From NCBI GenBank assembly GCA_017429205.1, contig JAFRPH010000038.1, positions 1 through 64,000 on the forward strand: a stretch of 64,000 nucleotides of DNA, written 5' to 3'. A program made the translations under genes and the position numbers. The notes below the pieces were generated by a model, which had not been told where the DNA came from, did no database searches, and saw only the letters and a program-made list of their open reading frames with translations. Origin of the DNA: Bacteroidales bacterium (lineage in GTDB: Bacteria > Bacteroidota > Bacteroidia > Bacteroidales > UBA932). Positions 38,567 to 47,901 of this stretch are shown piece after piece. The first letter of the stretch is position 1; each line of letters starts with the position of its first letter.

Positions 38567-40231
38567 ATGAAAGATTACAAGGAAGTGGTCAAGAGCTGGC
38601 TCGAAGGGAACTTCGACGCCGAGACCAAGGCAGAGATCAAGAAACTGCAGGAAACAGACCCCGCGGGCCTGGAAGACGCCTTCTACCGGAACCTCGAGTT
38701 CGGCACCGGCGGCCTCCGCGGCATCATGGGCGTGGGCACGAACCGGATGAACAAGTACACCGTGGGCATGGCCACCCAGGGCCTCGCGAACTACATCAAG
38801 GCCCACGTGGAGGGCGCCGCCAGCGTGTGCATCGCGCATGACAGCCGCAACAACTCCCGCCTGTTCGCCGAGATTTCCGCCGACGTCCTCTCCAACAACG
38901 GCATCCACGTCTACCTGTTCGACGCCCTGCGCCCCACCCCGGAACTGAGCTATTCCATCCGCCTCAAGGGCGCGACCGCCGGCATCATGGTCACGGCCAG
39001 CCACAACCCCAAGGAGTATAACGGCTACAAGGTCTTCTGGTGCGACGGCGGCCAGATCACCGCGCCCGTGGACAAGGACATCGTCGCCGAGGTCGCGAAG
39101 ATCGAGGACCCGGCCGACGTCCGCTTCGCCCCCGTCGCCGGCACCGTGCCCGGCGGCATCGAGACGATGGGCGCCGAGGTCGACGAGTGCTACCTGAAGG
39201 ACCAGCTGTCCCTGATGCTGTCCCCGGAATCCGTCGCCCGCCACGCGGACCTCAAGATCGTCTATACCCCGCTGCACGGCTGCGGCGTCAAGCTGATGCC
39301 CGAGGCCCTCGCCCGCATCGGCTTCAAGAACGTCATCCACGTCCCCGAGCAGGACGTCAGCGACGGCAACTTCCCGACGGTCGTCTCCCCGAACCCGGAG
39401 GAGCCCGCCGCGATGAAGATGGCCCTGGAGAAGGCCGACGAGACCGGCGCGGACCTCGTCCTCGCCACCGACCCGGACGCCGACCGCCTGGGCATCGCCG
39501 TCCGCAACGACGAAGGCAAGATGGTCCAGCTCACCGGCAACCAGACCTGGAGCTTCCTCACCTACTACATCCTCACCCGCTGGCAGGAGCTCGGCAAGCT
39601 GGACGGCAAGCAGTACTGCGTCAAGACCATCGTCACCAGCGAGCTGCTCGCCGCCATCTGCGAGCACTTCGGTGTGAAGTGCTACAACGTCCTCACCGGC
39701 TTCAAGTACATCGCCGAAATCCAGAAGCAGCAGGAAGGCAAGGCCACGTTCGTCTGCGGCGGTGAAGAGTCCTATGGCTTCAACCTCGGCTCCTTCGTGC
39801 GCGACAAGTGCGCGCAGGTCGCCGGCTGCGCCGTCGCCGAGTGCGCCGCCTGGGCCGCCGACCAGGGCATGACCCTGTGGCAGCTCCTCCAGAAGGTGTA
39901 CAAGGAGTACGGCCTGTATGTGGAGAAGATGGTCTACATCGTCCGCAAGGGCAAGTCCGGCGCCGAGGAAATCCAGAAGATCATGGCCGACTACCGCGCC
40001 TGCCCGCCGAAGGAGATCGCCGGCAGCCCGCTCGCCAAGGTCGTGGACTACAACAAGCCCGAGGAGACCGGACTCCCGAAGTCCAACGTCCTCCAGTTCT
40101 TCAACGAGGCCGGCGACGTGGTGTCCGTCCGTCCTTCCGGCACCGAGCCCAAGATCAAGTTCTACTTCGGCGCGAAGGGCGACGACGCCCCGCAGAAGAT
40201 CGAAATGCTGAAGGCCCAGTTCATCAGCTAG
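38567..40231 (+). CDS. Phosphoglucomutase / phosphomannomutase
   Basis: The 554-residue alpha-D-phosphohexomutase interconverts hexose 1- and 6-phosphates. GGLRGIMGVGTNRMN opens domain 1, and the phosphoserine loop is VTASHNPKEYNGYK (Ser). The metal site is ATDPDADRLGIAV, the sugar loop GGEESYGF, and the phosphate-binding loop VRPSGTEPKIKFY. Length and GEESYG motif fit the PgcA/ManB long type of Bacteroidota. Which sugar is preferred cannot be read by eye. Confidence 0.93.
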   Translation: MKDYKEVVKSWLEGNFDAETKAEIKKLQETDPAGLEDAFYRNLEFGTGGLRGIMGVGTNRMNKYTVGMATQGLANYIKAHVEGAASVCIAHDSRNNSRLFAEISADVLSNNGIHVYLFDALRPTPELSYSIRLKGATAGIMVTASHNPKEYNGYKVFWCDGGQITAPVDKDIVAEVAKIEDPADVRFAPVAGTVPGGIETMGAEVDECYLKDQLSLMLSPESVARHADLKIVYTPLHGCGVKLMPEALARIGFKNVIHVPEQDVSDGNFPTVVSPNPEEPAAMKMALEKADETGADLVLATDPDADRLGIAVRNDEGKMVQLTGNQTWSFLTYYILTRWQELGKLDGKQYCVKTIVTSELLAAICEHFGVKCYNVLTGFKYIAEIQKQQEGKATFVCGGEESYGFNLGSFVRDKCAQVAGCAVAECAAWAADQGMTLWQLLQKVYKEYGLYVEKMVYIVRKGKSGAEEIQKIMADYRACPPKEIAGSPLAKVVDYNKPEETGLPKSNVLQFFNEAGDVVSVRPSGTEPKIKFYFGAKGDDAPQKIEMLKAQFIS

Positions 40232-40250
40232 GACCTGCGGTCCGCAAACA

Positions 40251-40283
40251 GAAACGCCAGCCCGGCCGGGCTGGCGTTTCTTT
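40251..40283 (+). terminator. Terminator after phosphoglucomutase
   Basis: GAAACGCCAGCCCGG (40251-40265) pairs perfectly with CCGGGCTGGCGTTTC (40266-40280), ending in TTT. Confidence 0.8.
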
Positions 40284-40314
40284 AGATTCTTTCGCTTCGC
40301 TCAGAATGACAAGG
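40284..40314 (+). repeat. Dispersed repeat, intergenic copy
   Basis: AGATTCTTTCGC..CAGAATGACAAG; same family as 38228-38257. It lies between the terminator and the end of argS. Confidence 0.7.
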
Positions 40315-40321
40315 AGATGGA

Positions 40322-42103
40322 TTACATCCGGTCGGGGAGCTGGATGCCCAGGATGCCCATCGCGCAGCGGAGCGTGCGGGCCATCACGGAGATGAGCTCC
40401 AGGCGGAACTTCAGGACGGCCGGGTCCTCCTCGCGGAGGATGGGCGTGTCGTGGTAGTACTGGTTGAACTCCTTTGCCAGGTCGTAGGCGTAGTTCGCGA
40501 TGACGGCGGGGCTCAGGGCTGCACCGGCCTCAGCGACCTTGGCCGGGAACGTGCCCAGCAGCTTGACGAGCCGGATCTCCTTCGCCGAAGGGACGAGGGC
40601 GGTGGTGATGTCGGCGGGGCCGAATTCCACCGTCGCCTTCCGCAGGATCGAGCAGATGCGGGCGTGCGTGTACTGGATGAAGGGGCCGGTGTTGCCGTTG
40701 AAGTCGATGGATTCCTTCGGATTGAAGAGCATCGTCTTCTTGGGGTCGACCTTGATGATGAAGTACTTGAGGGCACCGAGGCCGATCATGTGGTACAGTT
40801 TGTCCTTCTCCTCCTCGCTCAGATCCGCGAGCTTGCCGCTTTCCTCGGAGGTCTTCTTCGCCTCCTCGTACATGCTCTGGATGAGGTCGTCGGCGTCGAC
40901 GACGGTTCCCTCGCGGGACTTCATCTTGCCTTCCGGGAGCTCCACCATCCCGTAGGACAGGTGGTAGATCTGGTCGGCCCAGTCGAAGCCGAGCTTCTTG
41001 AGGATGAGCTTCAGGACCTGGAAGTGGTAGTCCTGCTCGTTGCCCACGACATACACGTGGGAATCGAGGTCGTACTTGGCGAACCGGCGCTCGGCGGTGC
41101 CGAGGTCCTGGGTGATGTACACGGACGTGCCGTCGCCACGGAGGACGAGCTTGCGGTCCAGGCCGTCGGCCGTGAGGTCGCACCAGACGGAGCCGTCAGC
41201 CTCGCGGAAGAAGACACCCGTGTCCAATCCCTTCTGGACCAGTTCCTTGCCCAGGAGGTAGGTCTCGGACTCATGGTCCACCTGGTCGAAGGTGATGCCC
41301 AGGGCGGCGTAGGTCTCGTCAAAGCCGGCATACACCCAGCCGTTCATCATGGACCAGAGCGCCCGGACGTCGGGATCGTTCTGCTCCCACTTCACGAGCA
41401 TTTCATGGGCCTCCTTCAGGGAAGGGGCGGCCTTCTTGGCCTCGTCCTCGGACATCCCCTGCTCCATCAGCTGCTTGACCTCGGCCTTGTACATCTTGTC
41501 GAAGGCCACGTAGCAGTCGCCCACGAGGTGGTCGCCCTTGATGCCGGTGGATTCCGGGGTCTTGCCCTGGAACTCCTTCTGCCAGGCCAGCATGGACTTG
41601 CAGATGTGGACGCCGCGGTCGTTGACGATCGTGGACTTGATGACCTCGTTGCCGCAGGCTTTCAGCAGGCGGGACACGCTGTCACCGAGGAGGTTGTTGC
41701 GGATGTGCCCGAGGTGAAGGGGCTTGTTCGTGTTCGGGGAGGAGAACTCCACCATGATGCGCTTGCCGGTGGGGGCGAGCTGGCCGAACGCCTCGTCGGC
41801 GGCGATCTCGGCGAAGGTCTCGTCCCAGTAGACGGCGGAGAAGGAAAGGTTCAGGAAACCCTTCACGGAGTTGTAGGCCGCGATCTCGGGGACGTTGTCC
41901 ACGAGCCACTGGCCGATCGCGTTCCCCGTCGCATCGGGGGCGCTGTGGGTGATCTTCAAAAGCGGAAAGGTCACGAGGGTGTAGTCGCCCTCGAACTCCT
42001 TCCGGGTCACGGCGACCTGGAGGCTGTCGGCCTGGACATCCGCCCCGTAGAGGGCCTGGATGGCTTCGGCAGCCTTGCTCTGGATGAATTTTTCCGGTGT
42101 CAT
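40322..42103 (-). CDS. argS: Arginyl-tRNA synthetase
   Basis: The 593-residue class I synthetase has HIGH motif NKPLHLGHIRNN, the KMSK-equivalent GKMKSREGTVVDADDL typical of ArgRS, NTGPFIQYTHARI, and C-terminal anticodon-binding DALR domain (VIANYAYDLAKEFNQYYHDTPI). The N-terminal ArgRS additional domain (about 1-90) is present. It begins on the last base of the rpoD stop (TAATG). Confidence 0.96.
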   Translation of the reverse strand: MTPEKFIQSKAAEAIQALYGADVQADSLQVAVTRKEFEGDYTLVTFPLLKITHSAPDATGNAIGQWLVDNVPEIAAYNSVKGFLNLSFSAVYWDETFAEIAADEAFGQLAPTGKRIMVEFSSPNTNKPLHLGHIRNNLLGDSVSRLLKACGNEVIKSTIVNDRGVHICKSMLAWQKEFQGKTPESTGIKGDHLVGDCYVAFDKMYKAEVKQLMEQGMSEDEAKKAAPSLKEAHEMLVKWEQNDPDVRALWSMMNGWVYAGFDETYAALGITFDQVDHESETYLLGKELVQKGLDTGVFFREADGSVWCDLTADGLDRKLVLRGDGTSVYITQDLGTAERRFAKYDLDSHVYVVGNEQDYHFQVLKLILKKLGFDWADQIYHLSYGMVELPEGKMKSREGTVVDADDLIQSMYEEAKKTSEESGKLADLSEEEKDKLYHMIGLGALKYFIIKVDPKKTMLFNPKESIDFNGNTGPFIQYTHARICSILRKATVEFGPADITTALVPSAKEIRLVKLLGTFPAKVAEAGAALSPAVIANYAYDLAKEFNQYYHDTPILREEDPAVLKFRLELISVMARTLRCAMGILGIQLPDRM

Positions 42104-42963
42104 TATCCGAGATAGCCCTTTAAGAGTTTGCTCCGGGACGGGCTCTTGAGGCGGCGGATGGCCTTTTCCTTGATCTGGCGGACACGCTCGCGGGTGAGGC
42201 CGAAGCGCTCGCCGATCTCCTCGAGGGTCATCTCCTGGCAGCCGATGCCGAAGAAGGACTTGACGATCTCGCGCTCGCGGTCCGTGAGGGTGGACAGGGC
42301 GCGCTCGATCTCGGTGTTCAGGGACTCGTTCACGAGGCCGCGGTCGGCCATCGGGGAGTCGTCATTGGGGAGGACGTCCAGCAGGCTGTTGTCCTCGCCT
42401 TCCACGAACGGGGCGTCCACGGAGACGTGGCGGCCGCTCACGCGGAGGGTATCGGAAATCTTGTCCTTGGGGACGTCGATCATTTCGGACAGTTCCTCGT
42501 TGGAGGGCTGGCGCTCGTTCTCCTGCTCGAACTTGGAGAGGGCCTTGTTGATCTTGTTCAGGGAACCCACCTGGTTCAGCGGCAGACGCACGATGCGGCT
42601 CTGCTCGGCGAGGGCCTGGAGGATGCTCTGGCGGATCCACCACACGGCGTAGGAGATGAACTTGAAGCCGCGGGTCTCGTCGAACTTCTCGGCGGCCTTG
42701 ATCAGGCCGAGGTTGCCCTCATTGATGAGGTCGGGGAGGCTCAGGCCCTGGTTCTGGTACTGCTTCGCCACGGACACGACGAAACGGAGGTTCGCGCGGG
42801 TGAGTTTCTCGAGGGCCACGGGATCGCCCTTGCGGATGCGCTGGGCCAGTTCCACTTCCTCTTCCGGGGTCACCAACTCTTCCCTGCCGATCTCCTGGAG
42901 GTACTTGTCCAAGGACGCGCTCTCGCGGTTGGTGATGCTCTTTGTAATTTTTAACTGTCTCAT
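42103..42963 (-). CDS. rpoD: Primary sigma factor RpoD (sigma-ABfr type)
   Basis: The 286-residue sigma-70 factor directs RNA polymerase to TAnnTTTG promoters. Region 1.2 begins [27 protein letters not shown]; region 2 has [41 protein letters not shown] and [10 protein letters not shown]; region 3 has [16 protein letters not shown]; region 4 has [23 protein letters not shown]. Region 1.1 is absent, as is normal for Bacteroidota. It is followed by argS with a one-base overlap, an unusual coupling. Confidence 0.95.
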   Translation of the reverse strand: MRQLKITKSITNRESASLDKYLQEIGREELVTPEEEVELAQRIRKGDPVALEKLTRANLRFVVSVAKQYQNQGLSLPDLINEGNLGLIKAAEKFDETRGFKFISYAVWWIRQSILQALAEQSRIVRLPLNQVGSLNKINKALSKFEQENERQPSNEELSEMIDVPKDKISDTLRVSGRHVSVDAPFVEGEDNSLLDVLPNDDSPMADRGLVNESLNTEIERALSTLTDREREIVKSFFGIGCQEMTLEEIGERFGLTRERVRQIKEKAIRRLKSPSRSKLLKGYLG

Positions 42964-42970
42964 TATTAAT

Positions 42971-43012
42971 TAAAAAAGTTACGGTCAGTCTCGGTAAGAA
43001 ACTGACCGTAAC
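42971..43012 (-). terminator. Terminator between degQ and rpoD
   Basis: GTTACGGTCAGT (42978-42989) pairs with ACTGACCGTAAC (43001-43012); on the minus strand a TTTTTTA tract follows. It lies 30 bases past the protease stop and just before the rpoD start. Confidence 0.75.
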
Positions 43013-43040
43013 GGGTATGCTTCAGGTCTTCGGCAGTTCC

Positions 43041-44501
43041 TTACTTGCCAAAGCCGAAATAGAAGGACTTTCCATTCTCATCGACACCCTCGATATAGAT
43101 GCCGCGCTGGGCCTTCTTCGCCTTGGCGATCACGTCTTCGGGTTTCGACACGGGTTCGTCGTTCACGTACAGGATCACGGAGCCGCTCGTCGCGCCGGCC
43201 TCGGCCATCTTGCCCTGGCCCACGGAGACGATCTTGACACCGCCCCGGAGACCCATCGCCTGCTTCTCCTCGCCCGTCAACTCCTTCAGGCGGGCGCCGT
43301 AGAAGGCGACAGAACCGTCCACATCCGTCTCACCGTTCTGCGAGGCGGCGGCGTGGAATGTGACTTCGGTCGTAAGTTCCTTTCCGTCGCGGACATAGTT
43401 GACGACCGCCTTGTCGCCAGGATGGTAGTTGTTCACCTTTTCCTGGACGGAGGCACCGTCCGTAATCTTCTGGCCGCCGATGGCGACAATCACGTCGCCC
43501 TGCTTCAGGCCGGCCTCTTCCGCGGCGCTTCCCTTCGAAACCTCAACTATATATACGCCGTTCATGGAATTAAGTTTCAAATCTTCTTGAATTTTTTTAT
43601 CAAGGGTCGAAACGGGCTGCATCGTGATGCCGAGCATCGCGCGCTTGACGGAGCCGAAGTCGATCAGGTCGCCGGCGACGCGCTTGACGATGTTCACCGG
43701 GACGGCGAAGGAATAGCCGGTGTAGGAGCCGGTCTGGGAGACGATGGCGGTGTTGATGCCCACCAGCTCGCCCTTCTTGTTCACGAGGGCGCCGCCGGAG
43801 TTGCCGGGATTCACGGCCGCATCGGTCTGGATGAAGGATTCGATCTTGAATTCGCCGCTGCCGTCGGGCATCGAACGGCCCTTGGCGGAGACGATGCCGG
43901 CGGTGATAGTGCTTCGGAGCTGCTCGCCGAGCGGGGAGCCGATGGCGAGGACCCACTCGCCGAGGCGGAGCTGGTCGCTGTCGCCCATCGGGATGGTGGG
44001 CAGGTTCTGCGCGTCGACCTTGATGATGGCGACGTCCGTGGCCGGGTCGGTGCCGACGACGGTGGCGTCGAACTTCTGGTTGTCGTTCGTGGTCACGGAG
44101 ATCTTGGTGGCGCCGGAGACGACGTGGTTGTTGGTGACGATGTAGCCGTCCGGGCGGATGATGACGCCGGAGCCGCTGCCCTTGGCCTCCCGGGACTGGG
44201 GCTGGCCGAAGCCGTAGCCGTCGCCGAAGCCGAAGAAGTACTCGAACGGGTCGATGCTGCGGCGGGCGGTCTGCTGGACCGTCACTTCCACATAGACGAC
44301 CGCCTGCACAGCGGATTCGGCCGCGTAGGTGAAGTCGGGATAGTCGGAGTCTGCCAGATTGACAGTACGGTACTCCACACTGCCGTTTTCGCCCTCGATG
44401 CGGACGGGGCTCAGGTTCTTTTCATTGGCTTTCACGACGCCGTAGGCGGTCAGTCCGCCGGCGAGGATGGAAAGCAGTACGGTTAAAAATCCTTTTTTCA
44501 T
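43041..44501 (-). CDS. Deg/HtrA periplasmic serine protease
   Basis: The 486-residue protein has an N-terminal membrane anchor or signal (LTVLLSILAGGLTAYGVV). The trypsin-like domain has His in VTNNHVVSGA, Asp in PATDVAIIKV and Ser in NPGNSGGALV. Two PDZ domains follow, with LGITMQPVS and SKGSAAEEAGLKQGDVIVAIGG marking the first and GGVKIVSVGQGKMAEAGATSGSVIL-type sequence the second. It acts in envelope protein quality control. The start MKKGFLTV was chosen by the signal peptide; the frame extends 13 codons further up. Confidence 0.93.
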   Translation of the reverse strand: MKKGFLTVLLSILAGGLTAYGVVKANEKNLSPVRIEGENGSVEYRTVNLADSDYPDFTYAAESAVQAVVYVEVTVQQTARRSIDPFEYFFGFGDGYGFGQPQSREAKGSGSGVIIRPDGYIVTNNHVVSGATKISVTTNDNQKFDATVVGTDPATDVAIIKVDAQNLPTIPMGDSDQLRLGEWVLAIGSPLGEQLRSTITAGIVSAKGRSMPDGSGEFKIESFIQTDAAVNPGNSGGALVNKKGELVGINTAIVSQTGSYTGYSFAVPVNIVKRVAGDLIDFGSVKRAMLGITMQPVSTLDKKIQEDLKLNSMNGVYIVEVSKGSAAEEAGLKQGDVIVAIGGQKITDGASVQEKVNNYHPGDKAVVNYVRDGKELTTEVTFHAAASQNGETDVDGSVAFYGARLKELTGEEKQAMGLRGGVKIVSVGQGKMAEAGATSGSVILYVNDEPVSKPEDVIAKAKKAQRGIYIEGVDENGKSFYFGFGK

Positions 44502-44567
44502 ATAGTACACAGTTGTATTTGCCGGCCTTAAAAATTTCAAGATTTATGCCATTTGCGATATTTTTGT

Positions 44568-44575
44568 TATATTTG
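44568..44575 (+). promoter_or_regulatory. -7 box of dnaN
   Basis: TATATTTG, 59 bases before the ATG at 44635. No clear -33 box is seen. Confidence 0.5.
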
Positions 44576-44634
44576 TCAGTTGAGCGGCCGCAAGAAGCCG
44601 CTTTTCACAACGAAACATAAAACTTGCGCAAGAT

Positions 44635-45756
44635 ATGAAACTGAACATTTCCAGTACCGACCTGCTGAAGGGCCTCCTGGACGTCTCGAAGGCCATCCCG
44701 TCCAAGTCTCCCCTTCCGATCCTCGAGAACTTCCTGTTCGTCCTGAAGGGCAACCGGCTCGAAGTGACCGCCTCGGACTCCGAACTGACGCTCCGCACCG
44801 CCCTCGAGGTGGACGGCGCCGAGGAAGACGGCAGCATCGCCGTCCCCGCCCGCCATATGATCGACCTGCTCAAGGAACTCCCGGACCAGCCGGTCCGCAT
44901 CCGCACCGTCAATGACAGCTCCTTCGAGTGCGCCTGGGCGAACGGCAACTCCGTCCTCCCCTATTTCCCGGCGGACGACTATCCTGAGATCAAGGGCACC
45001 GGCGACGACGCGCAGAAGGTCGAATTCCCGGCCGCGAGCCTCGTGGAGGGCATCCAGGGCACCGTCTACGCCACTGCGGACGACGAGATCCGCCCGGCGA
45101 TGAACGGTATCTTCTTCGACATCGACACCGCCTCCACCACCCTCGTCGCCTCCGACTCCCACAAGCTCATCTGCTACACCACCACCGACGTGAAGGCCGC
45201 CGAGAAGGCCTCCTTCATCCTCCACAAGAAGCCCGCCGCCGTGCTCCGCAGCATCATCGGCAAGGACGTGGAGAACGTCGACGTGGAATTCGACGGCAGC
45301 ACCGCGCAGTTCACCTTCGGCGCCACGACGATGATCTGCCGCCTGGTCGTGGGCAAGTACCCGAAATACCGCGACGTCATCCCGCAGAACAACGCGAACG
45401 TCCTCAAGATCGACCGCACCCTCCTCCTGAACACCGTCCGCCGCGTGGCCGTGTGCTCCAACAAGGCGTCGAACCACATCAAGTTCTCCCTCAAGGAAGG
45501 CCAGCTGGAAGTCTCCGCGCAGGACCTGGGCTTCGCCCTCGCCGCCTATGAGAAGATCAATTGCGACTACTCCGGCGACGAGCTCACCATCGGCTTCAAG
45601 TCCACCTTCCTGACGGAAATCCTCTCCAACATGGGCTGCAACGGGATCGTCATCAAGTTCGCCGACGCCCGCCGCGCCGCCCTCATCCTCCCGTCCGAGG
45701 AAGAGGCCGAAACCGAGAAGATCTGCGGCATCCTGATGCCGATCATGATTTCATAA
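44635..45756 (+). CDS. dnaN: DNA polymerase III beta sliding clamp
   Basis: The 373-residue protein forms the dimeric ring that tethers the replicase. Three clamp repeats are visible: N-terminal MKLNISSTDLLKGLLDVSKAIPSKSPLPILENFLF, central AMNGIFFDIDTASTTLVASDSHKLICY, and C-terminal MGCNGIVIKFADARRAALILP. The C-terminus ICGILMPIMIS replaces the usual MPM-R/L end, as in Bacteroidota. dnaA and recF are not adjacent; an exonuclease gene follows after six bases. Confidence 0.95.
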   Translation: MKLNISSTDLLKGLLDVSKAIPSKSPLPILENFLFVLKGNRLEVTASDSELTLRTALEVDGAEEDGSIAVPARHMIDLLKELPDQPVRIRTVNDSSFECAWANGNSVLPYFPADDYPEIKGTGDDAQKVEFPAASLVEGIQGTVYATADDEIRPAMNGIFFDIDTASTTLVASDSHKLICYTTTDVKAAEKASFILHKKPAAVLRSIIGKDVENVDVEFDGSTAQFTFGATTMICRLVVGKYPKYRDVIPQNNANVLKIDRTLLLNTVRRVAVCSNKASNHIKFSLKEGQLEVSAQDLGFALAAYEKINCDYSGDELTIGFKSTFLTEILSNMGCNGIVIKFADARRAALILPSEEEAETEKICGILMPIMIS

Positions 45757-45762
45757 CTGCTT

Positions 45763-46740
45763 ATGGAACTGAAACTCGCAAGGCCGTTGCTCTTTTTCGA
45801 CATCGAGAGCACCGGCCTTAATATTGCCACGGACGGCATCATCGAGCTGAGCTTCGTGAAAGTGATGCCTGAAGGGGGCGCGCCCCTCGTGAAGACCTGG
45901 AAGATCAAGCCCTGGGACTACAAGAACCGCCGCGTGATCCCCATCAATCCGAGCGCCTCGGAAGTGAACGGCGTGAAGGACGAGGACCTCGTGGACTGCC
46001 CCAAGTTCATCGAAGTTCTCCCTCAGGTGGCCGAATGGCTCGCCGGAAGCGATCTCGCCGGCTTCAACTCCACGAAGTTCGACCTCCCGCTCCTCGCGGA
46101 GGAGATCGAGCGCGTGCGGGACTACTGCAACACCCGCATCGAGGATGCGAAAGCCAGCGAGGAAGCCAAGAAGAAGGCCCGGGCGATGCTCGACTGCATC
46201 GACAAGATCGACCTCCACGACTGCAAGATGGTCGATGTCCAAAACATCTACCACCATATGGAACCGCGGAACCTGCGGGCCGCCTACCGCTTCTACTGCG
46301 GCGGCAAGGACTTCGAGAACGCGCATACGGCGGAGGCCGACACCCTCGCCACCTACGAAGTGCTCAAGGCGCAGCTGGACCGCTACAAGGAACCGACGGA
46401 CATCCAGCAGGAAGCGCTGAAGAACGACGTGGACGCGCTGGCCAAGATCGGCGCCCGCGCCCGCAACGTGGACTTCGCCGGCCGCCTGATCCTGAACGAC
46501 GACGGCGAGCCCACCATCAGCTTCGGCAAGCACAAGGGCCGCACCGCCCGCGAGGTGTGGGAGAGCGAGCCTTCCTATTTCGCCTGGATCGAGAACGGCG
46601 ACTTCACGCTGGACACCAAGCGCCAGTTCGCCCGCCTCAAGCAGCAGTTCCAGCGCGAGCGCAAGGAATCCCTGAACCGTCCCGCCACCGCCGACGAACT
46701 CGCCGGCCTGGCCACCAAGTGGGGCGGGAAACTATTCTAA
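45763..46740 (+). CDS. DnaQ-like 3'-5' exonuclease
   Basis: The 325-residue protein has Exo I LLFFDIESTGLN (Asp13, Glu15), Exo II DLAGFNSTKFDLPLL and Exo III His-Asp in NAHTAEADTLATYEVL, a DEDDh set. The C-terminal region (PTISFGKHKGRTAREVW, YFAWIENGDF) resembles the small DNA-binding tail found in many Bacteroidota exonucleases. Adjacent dnaN supports a replication or repair role, probably proofreading. Its end overlaps the convergent binding-protein gene by nine bases. Confidence 0.9.
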   Translation: MELKLARPLLFFDIESTGLNIATDGIIELSFVKVMPEGGAPLVKTWKIKPWDYKNRRVIPINPSASEVNGVKDEDLVDCPKFIEVLPQVAEWLAGSDLAGFNSTKFDLPLLAEEIERVRDYCNTRIEDAKASEEAKKKARAMLDCIDKIDLHDCKMVDVQNIYHHMEPRNLRAAYRFYCGGKDFENAHTAEADTLATYEVLKAQLDRYKEPTDIQQEALKNDVDALAKIGARARNVDFAGRLILNDDGEPTISFGKHKGRTAREVWESEPSYFAWIENGDFTLDTKRQFARLKQQFQRERKESLNRPATADELAGLATKWGGKLF

Positions 46741-47850
46741 TTGGAAATAGTAATACCCTGGGACCTCCGTGCCGTTGAAGATGGCACGGAGGTCTTGCAA
46801 TATCAGGTCCGGCCGGGCGGGTCCGGTTTCCCAGAAGGCGTTGCCGCCGCCCGGGGTGCTCTGTTTCGTGTTGTTCCAGACGGACTTCCCGAGAACGGGG
46901 AAATCGGCGAAGAGCGGATGGACGCTGCGGAGCTGGGCCTTGGTGGCGCACCAGCCGGGGTTGAGCCAGCAATCGGCCTCCTGGGCCAGTTCAAAGGCCT
47001 TTTCCACGGAGATGACGGAGGACTCGAAGCGGCCGGGGACGGCGCCGAGCACCGCGCCGCCGGCGTCCTGGATGAGCCGCGTCATATAGTTGTCGCCGCC
47101 CGGGATGTACCATTGGTCGGCATAGGGGATGTTCACGAGGACTTTCTGGGGAGTATCGGTCTCTTTCACCAGCGAGAGGTAGCGGTCGCGGATGTCGGCG
47201 AAAAGGCTGTCCGCCAGCGCGGCGCGGCCGGTCAGGAGGCCGAAGAACTTGATGTATTCCGCCCGGGCCAATGGATGGCTCTCCAGGTGCTCGTGGATGA
47301 CGGCCGTCCGGATGCCCAGGTCGCGGAGCTTCTGCAGGTACGGCGGCTCCGCGGCGGACACGGCATAGGTCAACACCAGGTCCGGCCGGAGCTTCAGGAT
47401 GGTCTCGTAATCGAGCGCGGCGTCATAGCCCACATCGACGGCCCGGGCCCGCACCTCCGGGTCCGACACATACGCCAGCCCCGATACGGCCGTCGCCACG
47501 GAATCGCACCCCAGCGCATCCAGGAAGCCGATATAGGACGAGGACATGCACACGATACTGCGCACGGGCGCATCGACCCGGATCGTGTCCGGCGCGCCGC
47601 CATAGGGAGAAGTGACGATGGCCTTGTTCCCTTGCAGGTCGAACCACTGCGCATACTCCATCCCGCCGCTTTCGGCCGATGGCCGAGTCGTCCGGCAGGA
47701 CACGGCTTGCCACGTTAACAACAAAACAGCCGCACAGCGCAATACAGCTGTAAACGCGGCACGGAAAAACGCCCAAACGGGGGAAAAGGCTGCCGCGTCA
47801 ACACCTGGAAGGCGTTGGATTGAGGTTTTTCTGTAAACGCGGCACAGCAT
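46732..47850 (-). CDS. Siderophore/cobalamin-type ABC substrate-binding lipoprotein
   Basis: The 372-residue protein has the BtuF/FepB fold: RVDAPVRSIVCMSSSYIGFLDALG, ETILKLRPDLVLTYAVSAAEPPYLQKLRDLGIRTAVI, and WYIPGGDNYMTRLIQDAGG. The lipobox is LTWQAVSC. The ATG at 47850 is unusually far (about 50 residues) from the lipobox but fits the promoter -7 box seven bases upstream; a later non-ATG start would give a normal signal peptide. A 15-base word occurs twice in this N-terminal region. No permease or ATPase is adjacent. Confidence 0.82.
   Translation of the reverse strand: MLCRVYRKTSIQRLPGVDAAAFSPVWAFFRAAFTAVLRCAAVLLLTWQAVSCRTTRPSAESGGMEYAQWFDLQGNKAIVTSPYGGAPDTIRVDAPVRSIVCMSSSYIGFLDALGCDSVATAVSGLAYVSDPEVRARAVDVGYDAALDYETILKLRPDLVLTYAVSAAEPPYLQKLRDLGIRTAVIHEHLESHPLARAEYIKFFGLLTGRAALADSLFADIRDRYLSLVKETDTPQKVLVNIPYADQWYIPGGDNYMTRLIQDAGGAVLGAVPGRFESSVISVEKAFELAQEADCWLNPGWCATKAQLRSVHPLFADFPVLGKSVWNNTKQSTPGGGNAFWETGPARPDLILQDLRAIFNGTEVPGYYYFQLE
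47748..47845. repeat. 15-base direct repeat in the 5' end of the binding-protein gene
   Basis: CTGTAAACGCGGCAC occurs at 47748-47762 and 47831-47845, 83 bases apart. It could be a regulator site or the trace of a local duplication. Confidence 0.6.
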
Positions 47851-47857
47851 AGTGTTC

Positions 47858-47888
47858 CAAAATTACGGAAAAGTCCGTAGTTTTGCAA
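47858..47888. promoter_or_regulatory. Overlapping divergent promoters
   Basis: Minus: TTGC (47885-47888), 19 bases, TAATTTTG (47858-47865), ATG seven bases on. Plus: TAGTTTTG (47878-47885) for the 108-residue gene. AAAATTACGGA and TCCGTAGTTTT form an inverted repeat joining the two boxes, a possible operator. Confidence 0.65.
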
Positions 47889-47901
47889 AAAAGGGACAGT
47901 C

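Noticed and set aside
47730..47850. Cobalamin riboswitch upstream of the BtuF-like lipoprotein
   Set aside because: The B12-box pattern (GCCACTG with flanking conserved loops) is absent, and the promoter places almost no leader before the ATG.
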